DNA of 35,367 nucleotides, from contig JAOUGT010000011.1 of NCBI GenBank assembly GCA_029865485.1, forward strand, positions 1 through 35,367. Direction: 5' to 3'. The stretch's first letter is position 1, and each line of letters begins with the position of its first letter. Source of the stretch: Nitrospira sp. (GTDB taxonomy: Bacteria > Nitrospirota > Nitrospiria > Nitrospirales > Nitrospiraceae). Shown here piece after piece: positions 15,110 through 22,643 of this stretch. Below the pieces are notes generated by a model. That model made no database searches, was not told the origin of the DNA, and worked only from the letters and a program-made list of their open reading frames with translations. Made by a program: the position numbers and the translations under genes.

Positions 15110-17526
15110 GCTTCCGCCGCACCGACGGGGCCTCGTCGGCCAAGCACTTCCCGTCGCCCATCACGTCCCGCCGCTCCAACGATCCCATCAGCTTCCATCT
15201 GTTCAATCATGCGCGCCGCCCGTGGATAGCCGACACGGAGTCGCCGTTGAATCAATGATGCCGATGCTTGACCACTTGAGAGGACCAGTTCCTTCGCCTG
15301 CTCATACACTTCGTCTTTGGACTCCTCCTCCGCCGCTTCGTCCAATTTGAGAGACTGTAGTTCAGGATTATAGACCGGCAAGGCCTGTTTCTTCACGAAC
15401 TCAACGACCGAACGGACATCATCGTCCGAAACAAACGAGCCGTGTAGGCGGGCAAGTCGACCGGTTCCGGAGGCCAGGTAGAGCATGTCGCCTCGGCCAA
15501 GAAGCGCTTCGGCCCCATTGGCATCCAAAATAGTGCGTGAATCGGTCTTGGAGGATACCTGAAACGCGATCCGAGCCGGGAAGTTCGCCTTGATCAGGCC
15601 GGTTAAGACGTCAACTGATGGTCGCTGAGTCGCCAGGACGAGATGAATCCCGGAAGCTCGCGCCATTTGGGCCAGACGGGCGATCTTATCCTCCACATCT
15701 TTCGGAGCCACCATCATTAGGTCAGCCAACTCGTCGATCATGACCACAATAAAGGGGAGAGGTTCCGGCGGCGTCGGCCTCGGCTTCATACACCCCGGCT
15801 CTCCTTCTGGAATAGACGTCTCCCCGGCTGAAAGCCGCTCGTCCTCGGAGAGATACGCCATTGGACGTTCCGTCTGTTCCCCGGGAGAGGGCTCCTGCTC
15901 CGCAAAGGTCTCATGCAGGTCAGCAACCTTCCGATTATAGGCCTCGATATTCCGGACTCCGGCTTCCGCCAGTAGCTTATACCGCCGTTCCATTTCGGCC
16001 ACCACCCACCCCAATCCCCTGGCAGCGGATTTGGGATCTGTAATGACCGGTCTCAGCAGATGGGGAATGCCATCGTAAGACTGAAACTCCAACATCTTCG
16101 GGTCGATCAGCAGCAGCTTGACTTCACTGGGCTTGGCAGAAAAGAGAATGCTGAGCAACATGGTGTTCAAGCTGACGCTCTTCCCGGCCCCTGTCGCGCC
16201 AGCCACCAACAGATGCGGCATCGTCTTGAGATCCGCCGTCACCGGTGCACCGAAGATGTCCTTTCCCAAGGCCATCGTCAATCGTGATCGGGCACGACGA
16301 AACGCATCGCTCATGATGACTTCTCGCAGCGAGACGGTTTCTCGCGAGCGATTCGGCACCTCGATCCCCACCACTGACTTGCCGGGCAACGGCGCAACAA
16401 TTCGGAGACTGATCGCCTTCAGGGCTAACGCCAGGTCGTCCGCCAAATTCACGATGCGGGCTACTTTTGTTCCCGGTGCCGGCTCGAATTCATACATCGT
16501 CACGACCGGGCCAGGCCTCACCTCCGTCACAGTGCCGTCTATCCCAAAGCTCCTCAACGCACGAGACAAGACCTCGGATTGTGCCTTCAACTCTTCCTCG
16601 GACATTCGATCTAGGGGGCCAGAGGGATCGCTTAACATCTCCGGGTCCGGAAGCCGATAGTCTTCCGACTCCCTCGCCGGCACGACCACCTCTGAATCAG
16701 TTGTCTCGACGTCCCTCGACACATTCCTCACAGGAAACGGCTGAATGATCGGAGCAGGGAGCGCCGAGATCACCTCCGGTTCTTGATCCCTTCCCGCAAC
16801 CGATTCCGCGTCATCGCTCAGAGTCACCGACCGTGCAGATCTGTTCCGTACCCGCCGATTGCTGACCGCCTTTTCAGTATCGACGGAACGTTCAGGCATC
16901 AAAGCAACCGCCCCCTCACGGACTGAGGCCCAGGACTGTGGGATTCGACGCACCGCTTCTCCGAGGGAAAGAGGCGCCGACAGAAGGAGTGATACCAGGA
17001 ATCCTGCGATAATCACGATGTGGGCGCCGGTTCCCGCAAAGACAGCCCGGAGCCCTTCCGCAATCGTCTGGCCGACGATCCCACCGGCCATGCCCTGCGC
17101 GATGATCCCACTGGTCATGGTGGGAATGCCGTTCGCTTCAAGATGCACAAAGGCGCTAAAAAACACGACGGAGGCCAAGGAACTGACGGCGGTCCGCAGC
17201 TCAAGACTCATCGGGACTTGAGAGAAACAGCGAATACCCCATCGCCCCAGCAGCAGTGGGCAGAGATAGGCTGCGCCACCGATTCCATAGAAGAACCCGC
17301 CCGCCAAGAGCGCCCCAAAGGTCCCAATGAGATTTCGGGGTGGGTGTGCCACTGGATCTCCACTGGCCACCACCGTCGCCTCTCCCGGCACAAAGGACAA
17401 GAGGCTCAGGAGCATGAGCAAGCTCAGCGCGATCAGGATCACGCCGAAGACTTCCCGCTGAATATGAGAAGAGGAAGAAGGGGCCCGGCGGGCTTCGCCC
17501 CGCCTACCCGAGGTGGTCGCACCCAT
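15106..17526 (-). CDS. ftsK: FtsK/SpoIIIE DNA translocase
   Basis: Septal DNA pump that clears chromosome ends and promotes dimer resolution at division. The N-terminus holds four predicted membrane helices (about 25-45, 65-95, 110-130, 165-185), followed by a variable linker (200-300) and the motor: Walker A GATGAGKS (443-450), Walker B VVMIDEL (594-600), and ATQRPSVDVLTGLIK (632-646). A winged-helix gamma domain lies at about 740-795 (SLIQRRLRVGYPRAARMIE), which in the family reads polar KOPS sequences. A ~50-residue acidic, proline-rich insertion (about 537-590) precedes Walker B. Length 806 aa is close to the SpoIIIE class. The stop overlaps the lolA start. Confidence 0.96.
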   Translation of the reverse strand: MGATTSGRRGEARRAPSSSSHIQREVFGVILIALSLLMLLSLLSFVPGEATVVASGDPVAHPPRNLIGTFGALLAGGFFYGIGGAAYLCPLLLGRWGIRCFSQVPMSLELRTAVSSLASVVFFSAFVHLEANGIPTMTSGIIAQGMAGGIVGQTIAEGLRAVFAGTGAHIVIIAGFLVSLLLSAPLSLGEAVRRIPQSWASVREGAVALMPERSVDTEKAVSNRRVRNRSARSVTLSDDAESVAGRDQEPEVISALPAPIIQPFPVRNVSRDVETTDSEVVVPARESEDYRLPDPEMLSDPSGPLDRMSEEELKAQSEVLSRALRSFGIDGTVTEVRPGPVVTMYEFEPAPGTKVARIVNLADDLALALKAISLRIVAPLPGKSVVGIEVPNRSRETVSLREVIMSDAFRRARSRLTMALGKDIFGAPVTADLKTMPHLLVAGATGAGKSVSLNTMLLSILFSAKPSEVKLLLIDPKMLEFQSYDGIPHLLRPVITDPKSAARGLGWVVAEMERRYKLLAEAGVRNIEAYNRKVADLHETFAEQEPSPGEQTERPMAYLSEDERLSAGETSIPEGEPGCMKPRPTPPEPLPFIVVMIDELADLMMVAPKDVEDKIARLAQMARASGIHLVLATQRPSVDVLTGLIKANFPARIAFQVSSKTDSRTILDANGAEALLGRGDMLYLASGTGRLARLHGSFVSDDDVRSVVEFVKKQALPVYNPELQSLKLDEAAEEESKDEVYEQAKELVLSSGQASASLIQRRLRVGYPRAARMIEQMEADGIVGAAGRDGRREVLGRRGPVGAAEA

Positions 17527-17707
17527 AAGAAATCAATGCTAGCACAGGGGGGAGGTCATTTCAAACGAACGTGCATCTGGATCACGATGACAAACAGGGC
17601 CCGTGCTGACTCGTCGCCCAAGCCCTGGCCCTCGACATGAGCATCTCCATGTACTCATCCAGAGTTTCCCTGTCGAGACACCCTCAATGAGCACGCGCGC
17701 CACTTGG

Positions 17708-17733
17708 CGAATTACGAGAGCGCTCGTAATTCG
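17708..17733. repeat. Strong inverted repeat at the end of a small gene
   Basis: CGAATTACGAG and CTCGTAATTCG are perfect 11-bp arms around AGCG. It spans the stop codon of the minus-strand small gene and is followed, on that strand, by a second short hairpin (CGCCA/TGGCG). No T-tract follows, so if it ends transcription it is not a classic intrinsic terminator. It may protect the mRNA 3' end. Confidence 0.45.
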
Positions 17734-17906
17734 TAGTCCACACCTCGTCGATATAAGCCAATCAACGCGTGACGGCTCAGATCATCCACGAGCGAGAAGA
17801 CCTGATTCCAGGTGAGCTCTGGACAACAGGCCAGGAGTTCTTCGAGTAGAATACGTCGCCGCTCCTGAACGATGGTTAGTAGTTTCATTGCCGGTGATTG
17901 ATTCAT
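17712..17906 (-). CDS. Small winged-helix-like protein of unknown function
   Basis: 64 aa. The sequence looks like a compact helix-turn-helix: helices around LTIVQERRRILLEELLACC, then LTWNQVFSLVDDLSRHALI, and a short wing-like LYRRGVDYELRAL end. This suggests a small DNA-binding protein, but no family is recognised. An ATG 15 nt upstream (17921) precedes the ribosome site; GAGGAGGTG is 6 nt before 17906, so that start was chosen. It sits 18 bp after psiE on the same strand and probably shares its transcript. Confidence 0.6.
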   Translation of the reverse strand: MNQSPAMKLLTIVQERRRILLEELLACCPELTWNQVFSLVDDLSRHALIGLYRRGVDYELRALS

Positions 17907-17924
17907 ACAGCACCTCCTCATGCG

Positions 17925-18422
17925 TTAGAGATCAGCTGGTACCGGATCATATGACCTTGTTCCCAACGTTGGACTCCATCGAACCGCCATCACACGAACA
18001 ACGCTGAGAGTCACCAGAATTCCCAAGAGCACCGTCAGTGGCTGCCAGTCTCCTCCTTTGAACCATTGGGAGATCACTTCCGTCAGCATCACGACGAGGA
18101 TCGTATCGACGATAAAGGTCACCTTGACACGCCCCTCCCGGAAGTACGTGACAGTGGTTTTGAAGACTTCGACAAGTGCCAGAAGCATGAGCGTATTGAC
18201 GATGACTTGGCGCAGGACCACCTCGGCTGAGTGGTCGATGAAGAGCCGAAGCTCCCACAATGTCTTCAGCGCACCGCCGGTGAGGGCCATCAAGAGCGTC
18301 ACCATTACCAAACTGAGCACTCCTTTCATGCCCCTGTTCCACAGCTCTAACAGGTCGAGGTCAGAGAGCCGTTGCCACAGAAGCTCACCGTCAAACTGAC
18401 GAACAGCTTCACGTGTTGACAT
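17925..18422 (-). CDS. PsiE-family phosphate-starvation-inducible membrane protein
   Basis: 165 aa with four hydrophobic helices (about 33-52, 69-88, 99-117, 126-147) and the family's E-x-F-K-T-T-V-T-Y-F-R-E-G-R-V-K-V segment between helices 2 and 3, followed by DTILVVMLTE. This matches the PsiE family (PF06146 as I recall). PsiE is induced by phosphate starvation in E. coli; its molecular role is not established. GGGAGGAC lies before the ATG. A Pho-box-like array lies 69-97 bp upstream of the ATG, and phosphate genes follow in the window, which supports the call. Confidence 0.7.
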   Translation of the reverse strand: MSTREAVRQFDGELLWQRLSDLDLLELWNRGMKGVLSLVMVTLLMALTGGALKTLWELRLFIDHSAEVVLRQVIVNTLMLLALVEVFKTTVTYFREGRVKVTFIVDTILVVMLTEVISQWFKGGDWQPLTVLLGILVTLSVVRVMAVRWSPTLGTRSYDPVPADL

Positions 18423-18490
18423 AGTGTCCTCCCTTATTTCCCTTCTATTCTTTTTTCTTAAACTGATGGTATCGACTGCTCATTCCAAAT

Positions 18491-18519
18491 AGGTCACGAA
18501 CAAGTAAAACCTGTGTTAA
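18491..18519 (-). promoter_or_regulatory. Weak Pho-box-like array before psiE
   Basis: Read toward psiE: TTAACAC, 4 bp, TTTACTT, 4 bp, GTGACCT, i.e. three 7-mers starting every 11 bp. Only the first matches the core seen at pstS well. The spacing and the Pho-type target make it plausible; the bases alone would not. Confidence 0.35.
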
Positions 18520-18571
18520 CTGCATGATCAGTTGGTGGTTGGCTCGCACCTAACTCGATTGGGAAGGGACT

Positions 18572-18770
18572 ATGGGGTGCATTCTGGTTCGTCACGGAAT
18601 CGCTGTGGAACCTGATCAATGGGAAGGGAGCATTGGAGAATTACCCGCTCACGGAGGAAGGAAAGGGACGCGATCCACGAGGCGAGAAAGGGTTGACTGC
18701 GCTGGCTGCTTTAGCCTCTGCAGCGACGGGCCTTGGGGAAGCGAGCCCCTGCGACAAAACACGACTCTTA
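18572..18770 (+). pseudogene. Frameshifted, truncated SixA-type phosphohistidine phosphatase remnant
   Basis: An ATG at 18572 opens with MGCILVRHGIAVEPDQWEG, the catalytic RHG motif of SixA-like histidine phosphatases. The frame then breaks near 18633, and the next family block ENYPLTEEGKGR continues one frame over (from 18636). Further on, a degraded region near 18740-18760 could be the SP-L-R-x-Q-T block. Full SixA proteins are about 160 aa; here less than half is recognisable. It ends convergently before the CYTH-CHAD gene, a common neighbour of sixA and ppk genes. Confidence 0.6.
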
Positions 18771-18847
18771 AGAGGCGATCGGATGGATACCAATCACGGA
18801 CTTGTCGTAGACCGTTTACTGATAATTGTTATAATACCTTTCCCTGT

Positions 18848-20332
18848 TCATCCCCATGCCTGCTTCCCGCGTTTCAGCAGCGTTTTGAACAGCGGTATCA
18901 TTTCGTTGCGGGCCGCGGCCCGCCGGTACCGTTGCCGTTCAGCCATACGTCCGGCAAGAAAGCCGGCCTTGACACTCGTCGAGTACTTCACAAACTGTCG
19001 GACGTAGCGCTCCGCTTGAAGTGCATCCTGATGAATGCCCAATTGCTCTTGAATTGCCCGAGCTGCCTTCATGAACCGAATCGCGGGCTTTCCCAGCACC
19101 CATCGGGCAAGTTCTGCCGCATAGCGAGCGCGTTTGATCTTGATGCGGACCTTGTGCAATGCGGCATTCGACGGCGACGATCGGATCCGGCGAATTGCTT
19201 TACGCGCCTTCTTGAACTCGCTTTCGGCAAGCTCGCTTATGGCCATGGGAGACTCGACCACTGAGGGGGCTTGCAATGCATGTTGCAGTCGTTGGATGAG
19301 TTGGAGGTAGCGGGCGCTCGTGAGTTCACTGAGTACCACCTGCTGAACAGCCGCCCGTTGTGTGCGCAGATGGGTAATAAATTGAGTCAAGAGCTGGCGA
19401 TCTCGCAGAGGCAATCCGGCTGATTCGCCCATAAAGTAGGCGATCTGCACATCCAGGTCACGAGCAGGACCGAGCACCTCACTGAGCCACTTGAGTTCCT
19501 GTTGGAGAGACATCACCCAGGCCGGGAGGAGGATCGGTCGAGCCGTACGAAGCACCGCGCGCAGGCGCCTCGTAGCCACGCGCATTTGATGGAGGCTTTC
19601 GATCTCGGTTCCAAGCCTGGTTCCAGGATCATGGGCTAGGAGCCAGCCGACATGCTGAGCAAGGGAATACTTCAGATGCTCGATCGCAGGCGCCTTCGGA
19701 GCGGGCTGTGCGGCTGGAGAAGGGGCTGAAAGTGAGAGGGCACGAAAGAGTTTTGGTCGCCCATCGTGATCTGATGCACCCGCCTCGCGTAAGTGCTGCT
19801 CCAGGGAATGAAGTGACTTCTCGTCACCCTGCCGCTGTTCGAGTTCCAGCTCACGAAAGTGCTCGATAACCGTCCCGTTCTTTACAACCATGGCATGGTC
19901 CAGAACGACCTCGGCAATAGGCACCTGCCCCCGACGTACAAGGATGCCGCTTCGCCAGACACGCAGCGTTACGACCGGCACTAGTTTCCGATGCCCAAGG
20001 TGGAGAATCAGTAACGCTTGGAGTATGGCCGGTGGATCAGTCTGGCTGTCGACCACTTCCACTTCCTGCCGATCGTCCCCCAATGGAATCTTGAGCTGCC
20101 ACGCCCTCTTCCCCCGTTCGATTCGATGGCGGAGAGTAATCCTTGCACGAGCCAGGTCGTAAGCGACAGTGTCGTAGTAGGTCGAGATCAGCAACCGTCG
20201 AGGAAGCGCGGTGCCCGGCAGCTGGGGAAGCCGGAAGTCGGCCTCAATGGTCAGCTTGAGTTCACGCTCTCCATGCGACGAGATCGGAGATGGACTGACA
20301 GGCGACTTCTGAGGTTTGTGCGATTGAGCCAT
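18848..20332 (-). CDS. CYTH-CHAD domain protein
   Basis: 494 aa. The N-terminal CYTH domain (about 20-205) opens with the signature ExExK (E22, E24, K26) and has the alternating charged strands of the triphosphate tunnel fold (STYYDT, LRHRIERGKRAWQLKIP, EVEVVD). CYTH enzymes hydrolyse inorganic triphosphate or make cAMP; with a CHAD partner, triphosphatase is likelier. The CHAD domain (about 215-494) is helical with conserved basic and His residues (HQMRVATRRLRAVLR, HKVRIKIKRARYAAE) that bind polyphosphate. No clear ribosome site precedes the ATG. Context with a sixA remnant, ppk1 and the pst genes supports a polyphosphate role. Confidence 0.88.
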   Translation of the reverse strand: MAQSHKPQKSPVSPSPISSHGERELKLTIEADFRLPQLPGTALPRRLLISTYYDTVAYDLARARITLRHRIERGKRAWQLKIPLGDDRQEVEVVDSQTDPPAILQALLILHLGHRKLVPVVTLRVWRSGILVRRGQVPIAEVVLDHAMVVKNGTVIEHFRELELEQRQGDEKSLHSLEQHLREAGASDHDGRPKLFRALSLSAPSPAAQPAPKAPAIEHLKYSLAQHVGWLLAHDPGTRLGTEIESLHQMRVATRRLRAVLRTARPILLPAWVMSLQQELKWLSEVLGPARDLDVQIAYFMGESAGLPLRDRQLLTQFITHLRTQRAAVQQVVLSELTSARYLQLIQRLQHALQAPSVVESPMAISELAESEFKKARKAIRRIRSSPSNAALHKVRIKIKRARYAAELARWVLGKPAIRFMKAARAIQEQLGIHQDALQAERYVRQFVKYSTSVKAGFLAGRMAERQRYRRAAARNEMIPLFKTLLKRGKQAWG

Positions 20333-20507
20333 TCGAGCACAGCACAGCTAAGGGCAAAGATGGTGTGCCTCAGTGTGGACATGCGGACAAGAGAATGCAA
20401 CCCACGGTGGGTCGTTGAGGAATTCCATGAACGGTCGCCGATGCGGACCGGCGACAGGAAAGAAGGGGGCGGTTACGAAGGCAGTAACCTGGAAAAATGG
20501 AGAGGCG

Positions 20508-20891
20508 TTAGAAGTCGTCGATGGACACCGGACGGAGAAAATCTCGAACTGACACCAGACCAATGAGCGCCCCCCCTTTGGTGACACCAAGATGGAAGGT
20601 GCGGTGCTTGTCCATGAGATCAGCCGCTTCGGTCAGTGGCCGCCGCTCCTCGATGCCAGGCACGGGACTGCTCATGATGTCCTAGACCGGAACAAAGTAG
20701 GGCGTTCTCTCTGCTCCGACAAATTTCTTGACGACGTCTGATTCCGTCACGATTCCAACGATCTGAGCCTGGCTGGTCACCAGAACACTTTCGACGTTGT
20801 AGGCTCTCATGAGCTTGGCTGCTTCCACGACCGAGGTCCCTACCTCCACCGTCACCGGCTCTGTCTGCATTAAGTTGCCGACTGTTATCAT
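20508..20891 (-). pseudogene. Two-CBS-domain protein interrupted by one in-frame amber codon
   Basis: Reading from ATG 20891 gives CBS domain 1 (ITVGNLMQTEPVTVEVG ... QIVGIVTESDVVKKFVG), then TAG at 20682-20684, then in the same frame a normal second CBS domain (IMSSPVPGIEERRPLTEAAD ... LIGLVSVRDFLRP) to TAA at 20508. Together 126 coded residues, the usual size of a stand-alone CBS pair that binds adenosyl ligands. The first half alone is a 69-aa ORF with GGGGAGG before it; the second half has its own ATG (20675) 7 nt past the amber. Either a recent nonsense mutation, two co-translated halves, a sequencing error or readthrough. Both halves look well conserved, so any loss is recent. Confidence 0.8.
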
Positions 20892-21166
20892 CTGATCCTC
20901 CCCTTTTATTGATTGTATTTAATCTAGTCTAACAGCGTACTGTTGCCCCTGCGTTACGCAGGGATCTCAGGTCGGTAAAATTGATGAAGGCATGAAGGTA
21001 TAGAGTGGTGCTGGCCACAGTCTTAATGCCTACCACCTCCAGAAAGGCATATGGCCGGCATGAGAACATTCCGAGATCACCACGATCTGTAGTTCTGGCT
21101 ATTGAACGATCAGATCGTCTGCCTAGGCCCGAACCAAAGGCACCATCGCTTCAGTTACAGCAATAG

Positions 21167-21313
21167 TCAGCCTGCCAGAGAGTGATTCGCCTGCAATGGA
21201 GGATGGGAATCCGCATCGCTCCGAGGAGTGACCTCGGCGTAACTCGCGGGTGAAGGGACTGTCAGGATAATGCCTACCAACAGCCAGATTGAAAGTTTCA
21301 GATAAGAAAGCAG
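21167..21313 (-). pseudogene. Signal-peptide-like small ORF without a standard start
   Basis: Open frame of 48 codons. Its first ~26 residues read as a Sec signal (LKLSIWLLVGIILTVPSP then ASYA-EV), followed by a short polar tail and a stop. There is no in-frame ATG or GTG; the nearest option is CTG at 21313 behind AAAGAGAG. It is either the decayed 5' end of an exported-protein gene or a small secreted peptide. A Pho-like element lies ~60 bp upstream. Confidence 0.3.
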
Positions 21314-21372
21314 ATCAGTCTCTCTTTAATGCTTCTGTCGTACTCGTCACCTATTCCGTTGGCAGGAGACGG

Positions 21373-21390
21373 GTGTTACAGGCCGGTTAA
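21373..21390 (-). promoter_or_regulatory. Possible Pho-box half upstream of the decayed ORF
   Basis: On the minus strand: TTAACCG, 4 bp, GTAACAC, the same 7+4 spacing as the pstS and porin boxes, but only two repeats. It points toward the signal-peptide-like ORF. Chance occurrence is possible. Confidence 0.3.
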
Positions 21391-21408
21391 CTCTTTAGGG
21401 AGTGAGGA

Positions 21409-21450
21409 ATGTCACAGCGTATTAACTATTCGGCAATCAAGCTGTGACAT
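21409..21450. repeat. 10-bp perfect inverted repeat
   Basis: ATGTCACAGC (21409-21418) and GCTGTGACAT (21441-21450) with a 22-bp spacer. A TATAAA lies shortly downstream (21472) and a small ORF at 21579. It could be a regulator site or an RNA stem. Confidence 0.45.
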
Positions 21451-21578
21451 CCATTGGATAGCTTAGTTCAGTATAAAAAGACATGCGTCTCCCTAACGGT
21501 CGGAGCACCCACAGCTGGCCGTGTCGACAAAGCGCGAACATGTTGGCGTCTCTCAACAGAGGAGAAGGAGGAAGGCCT

Positions 21579-21692
21579 ATGGGCACTCGGCTGCGAATAG
21601 GGCTCTCGCTCGTGAAGTCCATCATGACCTGTCTGGCCATCATTGTATTCAGCTTCTGTGGCCTATTTATTCGACTAAGGCCGGCACGGTGA
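21579..21692 (+). CDS. Putative 37-aa single-span membrane protein
   Basis: Short ORF with a strong ribosome site (GGAGAAGGAGG shortly before the ATG). It encodes a basic N-terminus (MGTRLRIGLSLVK), one hydrophobic helix (SIMTCLAIIVFSFCGLFI) and a basic tail (RLRPAR). That layout is typical of real small membrane proteins, but no family is recognised. Confidence 0.4.
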   Translation: MGTRLRIGLSLVKSIMTCLAIIVFSFCGLFIRLRPAR

Positions 21693-22154
21693 AGTGAGTA
21701 ACGGATCAGCGACTGGCTGCTGAGCGACCCTGGGCCACAGCTGAGGACAGGACCGAGTCATATAGAACCCCGCTCCCAGGAGGCTCCCTTCGCTGGAGGC
21801 CTTCGCCTGATTGCTGTTCTCCCACGCTCTTGTTCGTCTTTGCATCGACAACGATCTGCAAGCTTCGATGGCGATCCTGGCCATAAACGGTGTTTTGGGG
21901 TATGTAGTCCCAATCATCCTGATGTGAGACGGCGGGGAAAAACCAGGAAGATCCCGAACCCACTCTGATCCGATTGGCTCCTGCAGAGCACATCGTGGCG
22001 CAAGTGACTGTGGCAAGGGTCCCGATGCCGGCCCGATTGCCGGAGATCAATTCTACTTCCTGACGAGAGTCGGTGGGGCAAGAGTGCCCGTTCCGACCCC
22101 CGTCCGACGGTTCCTGTTCACTGTCAAGTCTCCTATTCCTCTCACCAACTGCAT

Positions 22155-22238
22155 CTACTCCCGTCCCACAGACAACACGGTATACGTGAGTCCCAGGATA
22201 GCGCTCAACAGGAACGCTTCGATAACCCATCCGGTCAT
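22155..22238 (-). CDS. Putative 27-aa membrane protein
   Basis: ATG at 22238 preceded by AAAGGAGGTGA, a near-perfect ribosome site. The product (MTGWVIEAFLLSAILGL then TYTVLSVGRE) is one membrane helix with a charged C-terminus, in the size class of subunits such as KdpF or CydX, though it is not recognisably either. No partner complex is encoded beside it. Confidence 0.45.
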   Translation of the reverse strand: MTGWVIEAFLLSAILGLTYTVLSVGRE

Positions 22239-22487
22239 TGCGCGTCACCTCCTTTCCGGTTGTGTGTCATAGGTTGAGGAGCGTGTGTCGTCGCCTCCTC
22301 GCTCCTGAACATGAGGTGAGTCTACTGGGACATTGTTTCATTCCTGTTACGACTGTGCCAATTGTGTGTGAAGAATCACAGCAGTTGCCGGAGTGCGTGA
22401 ATGATTAGACGACACCAGAGGCATCACTGTATTCTGAGGCTTGTTTCCCGCACATTGAAGCTGTCCTTCTGGAGAAACGGTCACAAT

Positions 22488-22542
22488 CTTACAGATCGGT
22501 AGTGTTCTCGTAACGGCATCGTAATCAAAGATAGAATATACT
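22488..22542 (+). promoter_or_regulatory. Putative Pho-type promoter of ppk
   Basis: CTTACA, GTAGTG, GTAACG and GTAATC begin at 22488, 22499, 22510 and 22521, exactly 11 bp apart. TATACT (22537-22542) follows 10 bp after the last 6-mer. The matches to the pstS core are partial, so the periodicity and -10 placement carry the argument. The leader to the ATG would be about 95 nt. Confidence 0.4.
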
Positions 22543-22643
22543 CGCCCACTTGACTTGTCGGGGACGCTCAGGTGCCACATGGTGATTAATGAGTTGGGTA
22601 CTACGAAGACGGCACACAGCTGGGCGACTTGTGAAGGAGTTGC

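Larger units (their letters stand above)
20892..22643. other. Gene-poor region between the CBS gene and ppk
   Basis: About 1.75 kb without a recognisable full gene. It holds a hairpin CCCTGCG/CGCAGGG (20947-20963), a signal-peptide-like minus ORF (21167-21313), a Pho-like pair of 7-mers (21373-21390), an inverted repeat (21409-21450), two small ORFs with strong ribosome sites (21579-21692 plus, 22155-22238 minus), and the ppk leader. A 180-codon open frame on the minus strand (21706-22248) has no ribosome site or recognisable domain. Confidence 0.5.

Noticed and set aside
20947-20963. CCCTGCG/CGCAGGG hairpin as a terminator
   Set aside because: No T-tract on either side, and it lies upstream of the CBS gene, not after a gene.
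21706-22248. 180-codon minus-strand open frame
   Set aside because: Its start falls inside the ribosome site of the 27-aa ORF and no domain or start signal supports it.
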